Shown here: positions 7,888 through 16,573 of the stretch, in pieces | How positions within the stretch are numbered: the first letter of the stretch is position 1 | Layout of the letters: every line of letters begins with the position of its first letter | Assembly: GCA_024231975.1 (NCBI GenBank) | Contig: JAAEQB010000013.1 | Location: 1-64,000 of the forward strand | Source: Allobosea sp. | GTDB taxonomy: Bacteria; Pseudomonadota; Alphaproteobacteria; Rhizobiales; Beijerinckiaceae | Length of the DNA: 64,000 bases | Reading direction: 5' to 3' | Notes under the pieces: model-generated | The model's input: only the letters and a program-made list of their open reading frames with translations | Database searches by the model: none | Told to the model about the DNA's origin: nothing | Position numbers and translations under genes: made by a program

Positions 7888-10073
7888 GACTGCGCCTCCC
7901 CCGCTGCACGGGCGCGCAGCGCATTGAGCGTCACCACCAGCGAGGAGCCGGACATGGCGACGGCCGCGACCAGCGGCGTCGCCAGCCCGGCGATGGCGAT
8001 CGGCACCGCGACCGCATTGTAGAGCACGGCGAACCAGAGGTTCTGCAGCATCAGCCCGCGCGCCTTGCGGGCGATTTCCAGCGCCGCCGCGACCGGCGCC
8101 AGACTCTCGCCGAGGAAGACGATGTCGGCCGCCGCCTGCGCCAGATGCGTGGCGCTGACCGGCGAAAGCGAAACATGCGCCCCCGCCAGCGCCGGCGCGT
8201 CGTTGAGCCCGTCACCGACCATCAGCACCTTGCGGCCGTCAGCCGCCATGCGTTCCAGCAGAGCAAGCTTGTCGCCCGGCATCAGGCCGGCGTGCAATTC
8301 GGTGACGCCGAGTTCGGCGGCGATCGGCACCACCGCCTCGAACCGGTCGCCGGAGAGGATCGCGACCTCCAGCCCCGCCTTGCGCAGGGCCGCGATCGTC
8401 TCATGCGCCTGCGGACGCAACGCCTGCCCAAGCGCCAGCACCGTGCGGAAGGAGCCATGGCGATAGGCGATCAGCGAGGCGCCGGGATGCAGCGCCGCGA
8501 CCATGGTCGCCTCCGCCTGCGCACCACAGAAGGCGACGCTGCCGAGACGCCGCTCATCGTCGCCCTGCCCCACGGAAAGACCTTGCCCCTTCTCCTCGTG
8601 CACATCCTCCGCCGCACGCGACGCGCCGAGCGCCCTTGCGAGGGCCTGCGCCAGCGGATGCCCGCTCGCCGCCGCGAGCGCGCCGATCTCGGTTCGCCGC
8701 TCGGCCGGCAAGGCTCCAGGGTTGAGGATCTCCGGCTCCGGCAGGGTCAGCGTGCCGGTCTTGTCGAAGACGGCGATGTCGGCCTCGGCCAGGCGCTCCA
8801 GCGCATCGCCCTCCTTCAGCATGATCTTGCGCTTGAACAAGCTGGAAGCCGCGACGACCTGCACGGCGGGGATAGCGAGGCCGAGCGCGCAGGGGCAGGT
8901 GATGATCAGCACGGTGACGGCGATCATCAGCGCTTCCGGCCAGGACAGGCCGAAGGCCAGCCAGCCGAGGAAGGTCGAGGCCGCCAGCGTATGCACCACC
9001 GGCGCATAGAGCCGCGCGGCGCGGTCCGAAAGGCGGACATAGCGCGAGCGGTTGCCGACCGCCTGGTCCATCAGCCGGTCGATCTCGTCGAGCAGCGTGC
9101 CCTGCCCGGCCGCCTTAACCCGCACAGTCAGTGCACCGGTCAGGTTGAGCGTGCCGGCATGGACGCGCTCGCCCTGCCCGACCGAAGCCGGGGCGGTCTC
9201 GCCGGTGACGAGGCTCTGGTCGAGCTCGGAGCAGCCGGTCTCGACGATACCGTCGACGGAGACGCGCTCGCCCGGCCGCACCAGCACGAGATCGCCGGGC
9301 ACGATCGCGGCGATCGGCAGCACTGTCGTGCTGCTGTCGGCGGCGAGCCGCGTCGCGGTCTCGGCTTTCAGCGCAGCCAGATTGCTGGCGAGATCGCGGG
9401 TGCGCCGCCGCATCAGCTGGTCGAGATAGCGCCCGATCAAAAGGAAGAAGAGCAGCATGACCACGCCGTCGAAATAGGCGTGGCGGCCATGGTTCCAGGT
9501 CTCGGCGACCGACATCACCAACGCCAGCACGACGCCGATGGTGATCGGCACGTCCATATTGACGGCACCGGCCTTCAGCGCCCTGAACGCACTCTCGAAG
9601 AAGGGCCGACCGGCATAGGCTGCCGTCGGCAGCGCGATCAAGGCCGAGAGCCAGTGGAAGAAGTCGCGCGTCGTCGGGTCGATGTCGCCGCTATTGCCGG
9701 ACCAGACCGCGACCGAGAGCAGCATGATGTTCATCGAGGCGAAGCCGGCGACGCCGAGCGCGCGCAGCAGATAGCGCTCCTCCTTCGCTGCCCCGTCCTC
9801 CTGCCGCTCGGGCGCGAAGGGATAGGCCTTGAAGCCGAGCGCGGCGAGCTTCTCGACCACCGCTTCGGGCCGCAGCAGCGCCTCGCGCCACTCGACCGAG
9901 ACGCGTTTCAGTGCCAGGTTGACGCGGGCGCCCAGGATCGCCGGCTCGCGGGCGAGCCCGCCCTCGATCGCCTGCATGCAGCCGGCGCAGCGTATGCCGT
10001 CGACCGCCAGCTCCATGCTGGCGATGCCGCCATCGCGATGACGCACGAAGACCGAGAGATCCTGCGCCGCCAT
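7884..10073 (-). CDS. ccoI: CcoI/FixI copper-exporting P1B-type ATPase
   Basis: A 729-residue inner-membrane ATPase that supplies copper for the CuB centre of the cbb3 oxidase. An N-terminal heavy-metal-associated domain carries GIRCAGCMQA (Cys-x2-Cys). The transmembrane metal site is Cys-Pro-Cys in ITCPCALGLAIP, the phosphorylation site is DKTGTLTLPEPE, and the hinge is VGDGLNDAPAL. The order of domains and the length match CcoI/FixI rather than general CopA. One base separates it from ccoH upstream, and it overlaps ccoS downstream. Confidence 0.96.
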   Translation of the reverse strand: MAAQDLSVFVRHRDGGIASMELAVDGIRCAGCMQAIEGGLAREPAILGARVNLALKRVSVEWREALLRPEAVVEKLAALGFKAYPFAPERQEDGAAKEERYLLRALGVAGFASMNIMLLSVAVWSGNSGDIDPTTRDFFHWLSALIALPTAAYAGRPFFESAFRALKAGAVNMDVPITIGVVLALVMSVAETWNHGRHAYFDGVVMLLFFLLIGRYLDQLMRRRTRDLASNLAALKAETATRLAADSSTTVLPIAAIVPGDLVLVRPGERVSVDGIVETGCSELDQSLVTGETAPASVGQGERVHAGTLNLTGALTVRVKAAGQGTLLDEIDRLMDQAVGNRSRYVRLSDRAARLYAPVVHTLAASTFLGWLAFGLSWPEALMIAVTVLIITCPCALGLAIPAVQVVAASSLFKRKIMLKEGDALERLAEADIAVFDKTGTLTLPEPEILNPGALPAERRTEIGALAAASGHPLAQALARALGASRAAEDVHEEKGQGLSVGQGDDERRLGSVAFCGAQAEATMVAALHPGASLIAYRHGSFRTVLALGQALRPQAHETIAALRKAGLEVAILSGDRFEAVVPIAAELGVTELHAGLMPGDKLALLERMAADGRKVLMVGDGLNDAPALAGAHVSLSPVSATHLAQAAADIVFLGESLAPVAAALEIARKARGLMLQNLWFAVLYNAVAVPIAIAGLATPLVAAVAMSGSSLVVTLNALRARAAGEAQS

Positions 10074-10074
10074 C

Positions 10075-10620
10075 TCAGTGCTCCCTGAGGGTGACGCGGC
10101 TGCGCGAGACGAAGACGACCTCCTCCCCGCGCTTCGCGTGCAATTCGAGGATCCAGGAGCCGGCCTCGATCGTCTCGAAGCTGGCCTCGTAGTGCCCCGG
10201 TCGGCTCTCGCTCAGCATGAGGTCATGGTCACGCGCAGAGGTCGCGGGGTGACGCAGACGGGCGCTGGTGGCGAGGCCGGCGAGCGGCTCGCCATCGCGA
10301 TCGGCCACAGTGACGGTGAGCGTCGCGCCCTCACCTTGCCGGGACAGCGTCGTGGTGGCGGTCCAGCCGCGCGCGTCGCGCTCGTGCTGGCGGGCGATCT
10401 CCTCGTTGAAGCGCTGGCTGTCCTCATAGGCGCTGCGGGTCTCGACGCCCGGCATGGTCCGCAGCGCCATGGTCAGGATCGTCGCATTGACCGAGACGAC
10501 CACGCCGAAGAACAGGATCAGCATGGCTGCGACCATGCCGCCGGTCAGTTCGAAGGGGCGGCGTGGGGCAATCGGCCTTGGGGTCTCATAGGACATGAGG
10601 ATGACTCCGCAGCAGCTCAT
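10075..10620 (-). CDS. ccoH: CcoH/FixH, cbb3 oxidase assembly protein
   Basis: A 181-residue protein with one N-terminal membrane helix (GGMVAAMLILFFGVVVSVN) and a periplasmic beta-rich domain (FixH family). It interacts with the oxidase subunits and CcoI during assembly. The ATG at 10618-10620 overlaps the ccoG stop as ATGA and has GGAG eight bases before it. A second in-frame ATG at 10594-10596 also has GGAG eight bases before it and removes the unusual MSCCGVIL extension, so the shorter 173-residue form is equally possible. Confidence 0.9.
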   Translation of the reverse strand: MSCCGVILMSYETPRPIAPRRPFELTGGMVAAMLILFFGVVVSVNATILTMALRTMPGVETRSAYEDSQRFNEEIARQHERDARGWTATTTLSRQGEGATLTVTVADRDGEPLAGLATSARLRHPATSARDHDLMLSESRPGHYEASFETIEAGSWILELHAKRGEEVVFVSRSRVTLREH

Positions 10621-12071
10621 CGATGGATCTCCGGCGCCATGAAATGGTCGTCCGCACGCACCGTCTCGCCGGCAAAGAGATCAGAGGCGGTGATGGTGAT
10701 TGCCTGCGAGGCCGCAAGCGGCACGCCGGCCGGGACAGTGACGAGCACGCGCACCTCGCGCGTCGAATCGGGATCGACGGTGACGACAGGGCGCAGGTCG
10801 GCGCTCGGCGCGGCGCCGACCGCCTCGATCCGGATACCGGGCAGGCCCGAGACCGTCAGGGCGAAGGGCCGGTGCTCCGGGCGCTTGTTGAGCAGGCGCA
10901 CCGCATAGGCGTTGCGGATCGAGCCGTCGCTCAGCGTGACGAACAATGGTGTGCGCTCGTGCAGCACGGAGATGCCGGCAGTGCTGCGGGTCGCGAGCTG
11001 CCAGAGCATGGCGCCACCGACAATGGCGATCAGCGCCGCATAGGCCAGGGTGCGCAGGCGCACCGGCCGGTAGATCGCCGCGAGCCCGGCGAGACGGCGC
11101 TGGACATTGCCGTCGGTGTCATAGGCGATCAGCCGGGTCGGCCGGCCGATCTTGCTCATGACGGTGTCGCAGGCGTCGATGCACAGGCCGCACTGGATGC
11201 AGTCGACCTGCGCGCCGTCGCGGATGTCGATCCCGGTCGGGCAGACGGCGACGCACTGGAAGCAGTCGATGCAATCGCCGGCCGGCGCGCCCTGCGCCTT
11301 GAGCTTCGCCGCCTGCTTCACCGAGACGCGCGGCTCGCCGCGATCATAGCGATAGGTGACGTTGAGCGCCTCGTCGTCGGTCAGGGCCGCCTGAATGCGC
11401 GGCCAGGGGCACATGTACTTGCAGACCTGCTCGCGCATGATGCCGGCGAGCGCGTAGGTGGTGAAGGTCAGGATCGCGATCCAGACATAGGCAGAGAGCG
11501 GGGCCGTGAAGGTCGCAAGCTCGCGCACCAGGGTCGGTGCGTCGGCGAAGTAGAGCACCCAGGCGCCGCCGGTCCACCAGGCGATGATCAGCCAGACCGC
11601 ATGCTTGGCGGTCTGGCGCCAGAGCGTATCGAAGTCCCAGGGCTCGGCGTCGCGGCGCATGCGCTCGCGCCGGTCGCCCTCGAAGAAGCGCTCGACCGAA
11701 AGGAAAAGGTCGGTCCAGACCGTCTGCGGGCAGAGATAGCCGCACCAGACCCGGCCGGCGACCGCATTCATCAGGAACAGGATGAAGGCGGCCAGGATCA
11801 GCAGGCCGGTGAAGTAGTAGACCTCCTGCGGCCAGATCTCGATGAAGAAGAAGTAGAAGCGGTTATTGGCGATGTCGGCCAGCACCGCCTGGTTCGGCAG
11901 GTAAGGGCCGCGATCCCAGCGCAGGAAGGGCAGCAGGTAGTAGATGCCCAGGCAGAGGAAGAGGATCAGCCACTTCGCGCGCCGGAACGGACCCGACACG
12001 CTCTGCGGATAGACCTTCCGCGACGCCGCGAAGAGCGGGATGTCGTCTTGGTCGGCCTCGGTGCTGCTCAC
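10617..12071 (-). CDS. ccoG: CcoG/FixG, membrane iron-sulfur copper reductase
   Basis: A 484-residue membrane protein with several N-terminal membrane helices (from KWLILFLCLGIYYLLPFL) and two ferredoxin-like clusters, CIDCFQCVAVCPTG and CIQCGLCIDACDTV. A C-terminal Ig-like periplasmic domain follows. CcoG is thought to reduce Cu(II) to Cu(I) for delivery to CcoN during cbb3 assembly. A Cys pair, VWCGYLCPQT, lies in a membrane loop as in the family. One base separates it from ccoP, and it overlaps ccoH by four. Confidence 0.96.
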   Translation of the reverse strand: MSSTEADQDDIPLFAASRKVYPQSVSGPFRRAKWLILFLCLGIYYLLPFLRWDRGPYLPNQAVLADIANNRFYFFFIEIWPQEVYYFTGLLILAAFILFLMNAVAGRVWCGYLCPQTVWTDLFLSVERFFEGDRRERMRRDAEPWDFDTLWRQTAKHAVWLIIAWWTGGAWVLYFADAPTLVRELATFTAPLSAYVWIAILTFTTYALAGIMREQVCKYMCPWPRIQAALTDDEALNVTYRYDRGEPRVSVKQAAKLKAQGAPAGDCIDCFQCVAVCPTGIDIRDGAQVDCIQCGLCIDACDTVMSKIGRPTRLIAYDTDGNVQRRLAGLAAIYRPVRLRTLAYAALIAIVGGAMLWQLATRSTAGISVLHERTPLFVTLSDGSIRNAYAVRLLNKRPEHRPFALTVSGLPGIRIEAVGAAPSADLRPVVTVDPDSTREVRVLVTVPAGVPLAASQAITITASDLFAGETVRADDHFMAPEIHR

Positions 12072-12072
12072 G

Positions 12073-12957
12073 CTACTGCCCTCCCCCCAGCGAGTGGACG
12101 TAGACGGTCAGCGCCTTGATCGTGGTCTCGTCGAGGCGCCCGGCCCAGGCCGGCATCACGCCGTTTCGGCTGTTGCCGATGGTCTCGGTGAGCGAGGCCA
12201 TGTCCATGCCGTAGAGGCTGATCGCGTCGGTGAGGTTGGGCGCGCCGAGTTCCTGGTTGCCCTTGCCGGCGGGGCCATGGCAGGCGGCGCAATTGTCGGC
12301 GAAGACCTTGCGCCCGAGCGCGAGGTCCGCCTTCGGCTCGGTCGGCAGGCCGGCGAGTTCGCGGACATGGCTGGCGACGGCGACGATTTCCTCGCGCTTC
12401 AGCATGCCGTCGCGCCCGAAGGCCGGCATCTGGCTGACGCGGGTGTCGTTGTCGCCGGCGACGCGGATGCCGTGACGGATGGTCTGCTGGATCGCATCGA
12501 GCGAGCCGCCCCAGAGCCAGTCGTCGTCGTTGAGGTTGGGATAGCCTTTGGCGCCGGCGCCGCCGACGCCGTGGCACGCCGCGCAATTGTCGCCAAAGGC
12601 GGCCTTGCCCTGCGCCATCGCGATTTGGAACAGCGTCGGGTCGGCCTTGATCTGCGCCGGTGTGGCCTCGGCCATGCCGGCGGCCTGGGCGGCGCGCTGC
12701 GCCTTGAGCTTGGCCATCTCGACGCTGATGTCGGAGCGGGTAGCGTAGCCGATCACGCCCTTGGTCGCGTCGGTCAGTAGCGGCCAGGCCGGATAGACGA
12801 TCCAGTAGCCGATCGACCAGACGATGGTGGCGTAGAAGATGCCAAGCCACCAGCGCGGCAGCGGCGTGTTGAGCTCGCGGATGCCGTCCCACTCATGGCC
12901 GGTCGTCGGCATGCCGGTGGCGGCATCGACATGCGGATCCTCGTGCTTCTGGTCCAT
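12073..12957 (-). CDS. ccoP: CcoP/FixP, dihaem cytochrome c subunit of cbb3 oxidase
   Basis: A 294-residue subunit. A cytoplasmic N-terminus (TGHEWDGIRELNTPLPRWW, the CcoP signature) is followed by a membrane helix and a periplasmic region with two c-type haem sites, CAACHGVGG and CAACHGPAG. Met ligands are available downstream of each (VSQMPAFG, NGVMPAW). It passes electrons from the bc1 complex or soluble cytochrome to CcoO. The gene sits three bases after ccoQ and one before ccoG. Confidence 0.97.
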   Translation of the reverse strand: MDQKHEDPHVDAATGMPTTGHEWDGIRELNTPLPRWWLGIFYATIVWSIGYWIVYPAWPLLTDATKGVIGYATRSDISVEMAKLKAQRAAQAAGMAEATPAQIKADPTLFQIAMAQGKAAFGDNCAACHGVGGAGAKGYPNLNDDDWLWGGSLDAIQQTIRHGIRVAGDNDTRVSQMPAFGRDGMLKREEIVAVASHVRELAGLPTEPKADLALGRKVFADNCAACHGPAGKGNQELGAPNLTDAISLYGMDMASLTETIGNSRNGVMPAWAGRLDETTIKALTVYVHSLGGGQ

Positions 12958-12960
12958 CGG

Positions 12961-13116
12961 TCAGTCCTCGCGCAGCGGGTTGAGCGCGGCTTCTTCGAAG
13001 CGGGCGCGGTTCTTCGGCCAGAAGGCGTAGACGCAGACCCCGAGGAAGACGGCGACGAAGTAGAGGAGCCCGGCGGACTGGGCGAAGCCGGCGAGCCAGT
13101 GATAGGTTGTTTGCAT
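12961..13116 (-). CDS. ccoQ: CcoQ/FixQ, small cbb3 oxidase subunit
   Basis: A 51-residue single-span membrane protein read from the minus strand: MQTTYHWLAGFAQSAG, the helix LLYFVAVFLGVCVYAFWP, then a basic NKRA-type and acidic tail ending in NPLRED. This is the normal CcoQ layout; CcoQ stabilises the core complex. It lies eight bases after ccoO and three before ccoP. Confidence 0.92.
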   Translation of the reverse strand: MQTTYHWLAGFAQSAGLLYFVAVFLGVCVYAFWPKNRARFEEAALNPLRED

Positions 13117-13124
13117 GGTCGGGC

Positions 13125-13889
13125 TCAGCGGATGTTGGCTTTGTCGTCGTAGAGCTTGAAGTCGACCATCGTGCCGAGCGCCTGCAGATAGGCGATCAGG
13201 GCGTCGGCTTCGGTGATGCGCTGCGGATTGCCGTCGAAATCGCGCGACTGCGCCTTGGGATAGCGCTTCTCCAGATCGGCCTGGCCGGGATGGTCCGGTG
13301 TGGCCTGCGCCTTCAGATCGGCCTGCGCCTGCGCGATCATCTCGTCGCTGTAAGGCACGCCGCCGGCGCGGTTGGCGCGGAGCTCGTCGGCAATGTCGCC
13401 GAACTTCAGCTCGGTCTTTTCCAGGAAGGGATAGCCCGGCATGATCGACTGCGGCACCATCAGGCGCGGATCGGCGAGATGCGTGCGCTGCCATTCGTCG
13501 GAATACTTGCCGCCGACGCGGGCGAGGTCCGGCCCGATCCGCTTCGAGCCCCACTGGAACGGCTTGTCGTACATGCTCTCGGCCGCGAGCGAGTAGTGCC
13601 CGTAACGCTCGACCTCGTCGCGCAGCGGCCGGATCATCTGGCTGTGGCAGTTGTAGCAGCCCTCGCGGACATAGATGCCGCGGCCGGCGAGCTCGAGCGG
13701 CGTATAGGGCCGCATGCCCTGCACCGTCTCGATCGTGTTCCGGAGATAGAAGAGCGGCGCGATCTCGACGAGGCCGCCGATCGAGATCACCAGCAGCGTG
13801 CCGAGGGCGAGGATGATCGAATTGGTCTCGAAGATCTTGTGCTTGGCCCAGAGCGAACGCCGCGGAGCCTTGTGTTCGATGCTCGTCAT
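13125..13889 (-). CDS. ccoO: CcoO/FixO, monohaem cytochrome c subunit of cbb3 oxidase
   Basis: A 254-residue subunit with one N-terminal membrane helix (IILALGTLLVISIGGLVEI) and a c-type haem site in REGCYNCHSQMIRP, followed by the Met-ligand segment SIMPGYPF. It transfers electrons from CcoP to the CcoN active site. The gene starts nine bases after ccoN and ends eight before ccoQ. Confidence 0.97.
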   Translation of the reverse strand: MTSIEHKAPRRSLWAKHKIFETNSIILALGTLLVISIGGLVEIAPLFYLRNTIETVQGMRPYTPLELAGRGIYVREGCYNCHSQMIRPLRDEVERYGHYSLAAESMYDKPFQWGSKRIGPDLARVGGKYSDEWQRTHLADPRLMVPQSIMPGYPFLEKTELKFGDIADELRANRAGGVPYSDEMIAQAQADLKAQATPDHPGQADLEKRYPKAQSRDFDGNPQRITEADALIAYLQALGTMVDFKLYDDKANIR

Positions 13890-13898
13890 GACGGCTCC

Positions 13899-15584
13899 TC
13901 AGGCGGTAGCGAGCTGGCCGGACGGCAGCGCCGGGGCTTCCGGCATCTCGGAAGCTTCCTCCGTGCGCACGGTCATCCAGAGATTGAAGGCCATGATCAG
14001 CGCGCCGCTCAGGAAGAGCGCGCCGCCCAGCGCCCGGATCGCGTAGAACGGGTGCATCGCCGCGACGGTCTCGATGAAGGCGTATTCGAGGAAGCCGAGC
14101 GAGGTGTAGGCCCGCCACATCAGGCCCTGCAGGATCCCCGAGACCCACATCGCCGTGATGTAGAAGACGATGCCCAGCGTCGAGACCCAGAAGTGCCAGC
14201 TCACCAGCTTGAGCGAGTAGAGCCCCTTGCGGTTCCACAGCCAGGGCACGAGGCAGTAGATCGCGCCGAAGGAGATGTAGGCGACCCAGCCGAGCGCGCC
14301 GGAATGGACGTGGCCGATGGTCCAGTCGGTGTAGTGCGAGAGCCCGTTCACCGCCTTGATCGACATCAGCGGCCCTTCGAAGGTCGACATGCCGTAGAAG
14401 GCGAGCGAGACCACCATCATCCGCAGCACCGGGTCGGTGCGCAGCCGGTCCCAGGCGCCTGACAGGGTCATGATGCCGTTGATCATGCCGCCCCAGGAGG
14501 GCATCCACAGCATGATCGAGAAGGTCATGCCGAGCGTCTGCGCCCAGTCGGGCAGCGCGGTGTAGTGGAGATGGTGCGGGCCGGCCCAGATATAGATGAA
14601 GATCAGCGCCCAGAAATGGATGATCGAGAGCCGATAGCTGTAGATCGGCCGCTCGGCCCGCTTGGGCACGAAATAGTACATGATCGCGAGGAAGCCGGCG
14701 GTCAGGAAGAAGCCGACCGCATTGTGGCCGTACCACCACTGGAACATCGCATCCTGCACGCCCGACCACAGCCCGTAGGACTTCGGCGACAGGATCGAGA
14801 CCGGCACGGCGACATTGTTGCCGACATGCAGGACCGCGATGGTCAGGATGAAGCCGAGATAAAACCAGTTCGCCACATAGATGTGCGGCTCACGGCGCTT
14901 CTTCAGCGTGAACAGGAAGACCAGGAGATAGGTGACCCAGACCAGGGTCAGCCAGAGATCGGCGTACCATTCCGGCTCGGCGTACTCCTTGCCTTGGGTG
15001 ATCCCGAGCAGGTAGCCGGTGCCGGCGATGACGATGAACAGATTGTAGCCGAGCACGACGAACCAGGGCGAGAGATCGCCGGCAAGCCGGGCCCGGCAGG
15101 TGCGCTGCACGACGTAGAAGGACGTGCCGATCAGGACGTTGCCGCCAAAGGCGAAGACCACCGCCGAGGTGTGCAGCGGCCGCATCCGGCCGAAATTGGT
15201 CCAGGGCAGGTCGAAGTTCAGCACCGGGAAGGCGAGCTGCAACGCGATGATCAGCCCGACGGTGAAGCCGGCGATGCCCCAGACCATCGCCGCGACGGTC
15301 GCGAACTTCACCGGCCCCATATTGTAGTTGGGCTTGCCGTCGATCTCCTGGGGCTCGACCGCGAGCGAGCCGTCGAAGCAGCGATTGCCGATCAGGATCA
15401 GGCCGGCGACGGCCGCGGCCGCGCCGAGCAGGGCATGGAAGGCGTAGCCGGGATTCTCGGTCAGCGCGCCGATCAGGATCAGCGGCAGCACGCTGGCGCC
15501 CGCGATCAGCATCCCGATCATCTCGCCGACCGTCATTGCCCGGACAGGGCTCGTCGTCGCCGTCACATCCGACTCCCGCTTCAT
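13899..15584 (-). CDS. ccoN: CcoN/FixN, catalytic subunit of cbb3 cytochrome oxidase
   Basis: A 561-residue, roughly 12-helix subunit that reduces oxygen with high affinity. Haem and copper ligand regions are visible: PLHTSAVVFAFGGN (low-spin haem His), GHNAVGFFLTAGFLAIMYYF (CuB His and the crosslinking Tyr) and WAGPHHLHYTALPDW (two CuB His). It is the first gene of an eight-gene operon. A near-perfect FNR box sits 59 bases before the start, so oxygen limitation should induce the operon through the adjacent FnrN protein. Confidence 0.97.
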   Translation of the reverse strand: MKRESDVTATTSPVRAMTVGEMIGMLIAGASVLPLILIGALTENPGYAFHALLGAAAAVAGLILIGNRCFDGSLAVEPQEIDGKPNYNMGPVKFATVAAMVWGIAGFTVGLIIALQLAFPVLNFDLPWTNFGRMRPLHTSAVVFAFGGNVLIGTSFYVVQRTCRARLAGDLSPWFVVLGYNLFIVIAGTGYLLGITQGKEYAEPEWYADLWLTLVWVTYLLVFLFTLKKRREPHIYVANWFYLGFILTIAVLHVGNNVAVPVSILSPKSYGLWSGVQDAMFQWWYGHNAVGFFLTAGFLAIMYYFVPKRAERPIYSYRLSIIHFWALIFIYIWAGPHHLHYTALPDWAQTLGMTFSIMLWMPSWGGMINGIMTLSGAWDRLRTDPVLRMMVVSLAFYGMSTFEGPLMSIKAVNGLSHYTDWTIGHVHSGALGWVAYISFGAIYCLVPWLWNRKGLYSLKLVSWHFWVSTLGIVFYITAMWVSGILQGLMWRAYTSLGFLEYAFIETVAAMHPFYAIRALGGALFLSGALIMAFNLWMTVRTEEASEMPEAPALPSGQLATA

Positions 15585-15642
15585 CGCGAGCGCGTGGATC
15601 GCGCTCTCAGAGGAGGCTTAGCCGCGAGCCGACCGGGGAGCT

Positions 15643-15656
15643 TTGATTCAAGTCAA
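15643..15656 (-). promoter_or_regulatory. FNR/FixK-type box upstream of ccoN
   Basis: TTGAT-TCAA-GTCAA on the plus strand, one mismatch from the TTGAT-N4-ATCAA consensus. It lies 59 bases before the ccoN start, consistent with a class II activator site centred near -41 and a short leader. The neighbouring fnrN gene supplies an obvious regulator. Confidence 0.75.
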
Positions 15657-15694
15657 GGGGGATGGGGCGGACTGCGGCAGGGGGAGGACGCAGC

Positions 15695-16414
15695 TCATAC
15701 CGCGACCGCCTGCATCCGCTGCGGATTCATCAGGCGCACGCCGCCCGGCACGATTAGGATCGTCTTCTCCCTGGCCAGGCGCGTGAAGGTGCGGCTCACC
15801 GTCTCGATCGTCAGGCCGAGGAAATCGGCGATGTCCTGCCGCGTCATTGGCAGCGGCACGGTGACAGAGGGCTTGCCGAGCCTGGCCCAGCGCTGCTGCA
15901 TGCCGAGCAGGAAGCAGATCAGCTTCTCCTCGGCGGTGCGGCGGCCGAGCAGCAGCATCTGCTCATGGGCGAGCGTCAGCTCATGCGTCGCGAACTCGTG
16001 CAGGCGCTTGAGCAGATGCGGCTTGGCGTCGACCAGCGCGGTATAGGCCGCGCGCGAGAAGGCGCAGACCGCGACGTCGCCGATCGCATCGGCCGAGAAG
16101 CCATAGGCATCGCGCATGGCGAGCCCGAGGAAATCGCCTGGCAGCGCGAATCCGACAACTTGGCGGCGCCCATCCGACAGGAGCTTGTAGAGGCGCACGA
16201 CGCCGGCAGTGACATTGTAGACGCAATGCGCCTCGGAGCCTTGGGTGAACAGCGTGTGGCCGGAGGCAAAATGCGTTGGCGTCGCCAGCTGCTCGAGCAG
16301 GGCGAGTTCGTCGTCGGTCAAGGAGGCGCAGACACTGACCAGCCGCACCATGCAGGTGCGGCATCCGCCTTCGCTGCGGGCGGCGGCGCTGCACGCCGAG
16401 GGCTGACAATTCAC
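15695..16414 (-). CDS. fnrN: FnrN oxygen-sensing Crp/Fnr-family regulator
   Basis: A 239-residue regulator. The N-terminal cysteines are spaced C8-x9-C18-x2-C21-x7-C29 as in rhizobial FnrN, and Cys117 (DVAVCAFS) sits where E. coli FNR has Cys122. Cys18, 21, 29 and 117 therefore form a complete [4Fe-4S] ligand set, so the protein can sense oxygen itself, unlike FixK. The DNA-binding helix ETVSRTFTRL keeps the Glu and Ser-Arg that read TTGAT. The start is GTG with AGGAAG eight bases before it. A perfect FNR box 84 bases upstream suggests autoregulation. It probably drives the ccoNOQPGHIS operon. Confidence 0.93.
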   Translation of the reverse strand: MNCQPSACSAAARSEGGCRTCMVRLVSVCASLTDDELALLEQLATPTHFASGHTLFTQGSEAHCVYNVTAGVVRLYKLLSDGRRQVVGFALPGDFLGLAMRDAYGFSADAIGDVAVCAFSRAAYTALVDAKPHLLKRLHEFATHELTLAHEQMLLLGRRTAEEKLICFLLGMQQRWARLGKPSVTVPLPMTRQDIADFLGLTIETVSRTFTRLAREKTILIVPGGVRLMNPQRMQAVAV

Positions 16415-16497
16415 GATCGCATCTTCCTGCTCGCGCGGCCGCCCCGCGGTCGGACGCTCGAGGCGATGGCAGCATAGCGCTCATAGCGGCAGACGAA

Positions 16498-16511
16498 TTG
16501 ATCGAGATCAA
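16498..16511. promoter_or_regulatory. Perfect FNR box between fnrN and the GNAT-like gene
   Basis: TTGATCGAGATCAA matches TTGAT-N4-ATCAA exactly and lies in the divergent gap, 84 bases before fnrN and 63 before the GNAT-like start at 16574. The 63-base distance fits activation of the GNAT-like gene, and the site could also autoregulate fnrN. Confidence 0.85.
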
Positions 16512-16573
16512 TGCGCCCCGACGGCTGCCGAACCGAGGTTGCCGCTCTGCAATTTTTTGGAGAGCCGCACGTG

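Noticed and set aside
8145..10088. A 647-codon plus-strand frame opposite ccoI
   Set aside because: Antisense shadow rich in Arg, Gln and His with no recognisable domain; ccoI has every expected motif.
12961..14769. A 602-codon minus-strand frame running through ccoO and part of ccoN
   Set aside because: Only its last 51 codons are real (ccoQ); the rest is out of frame with ccoO and ccoN.
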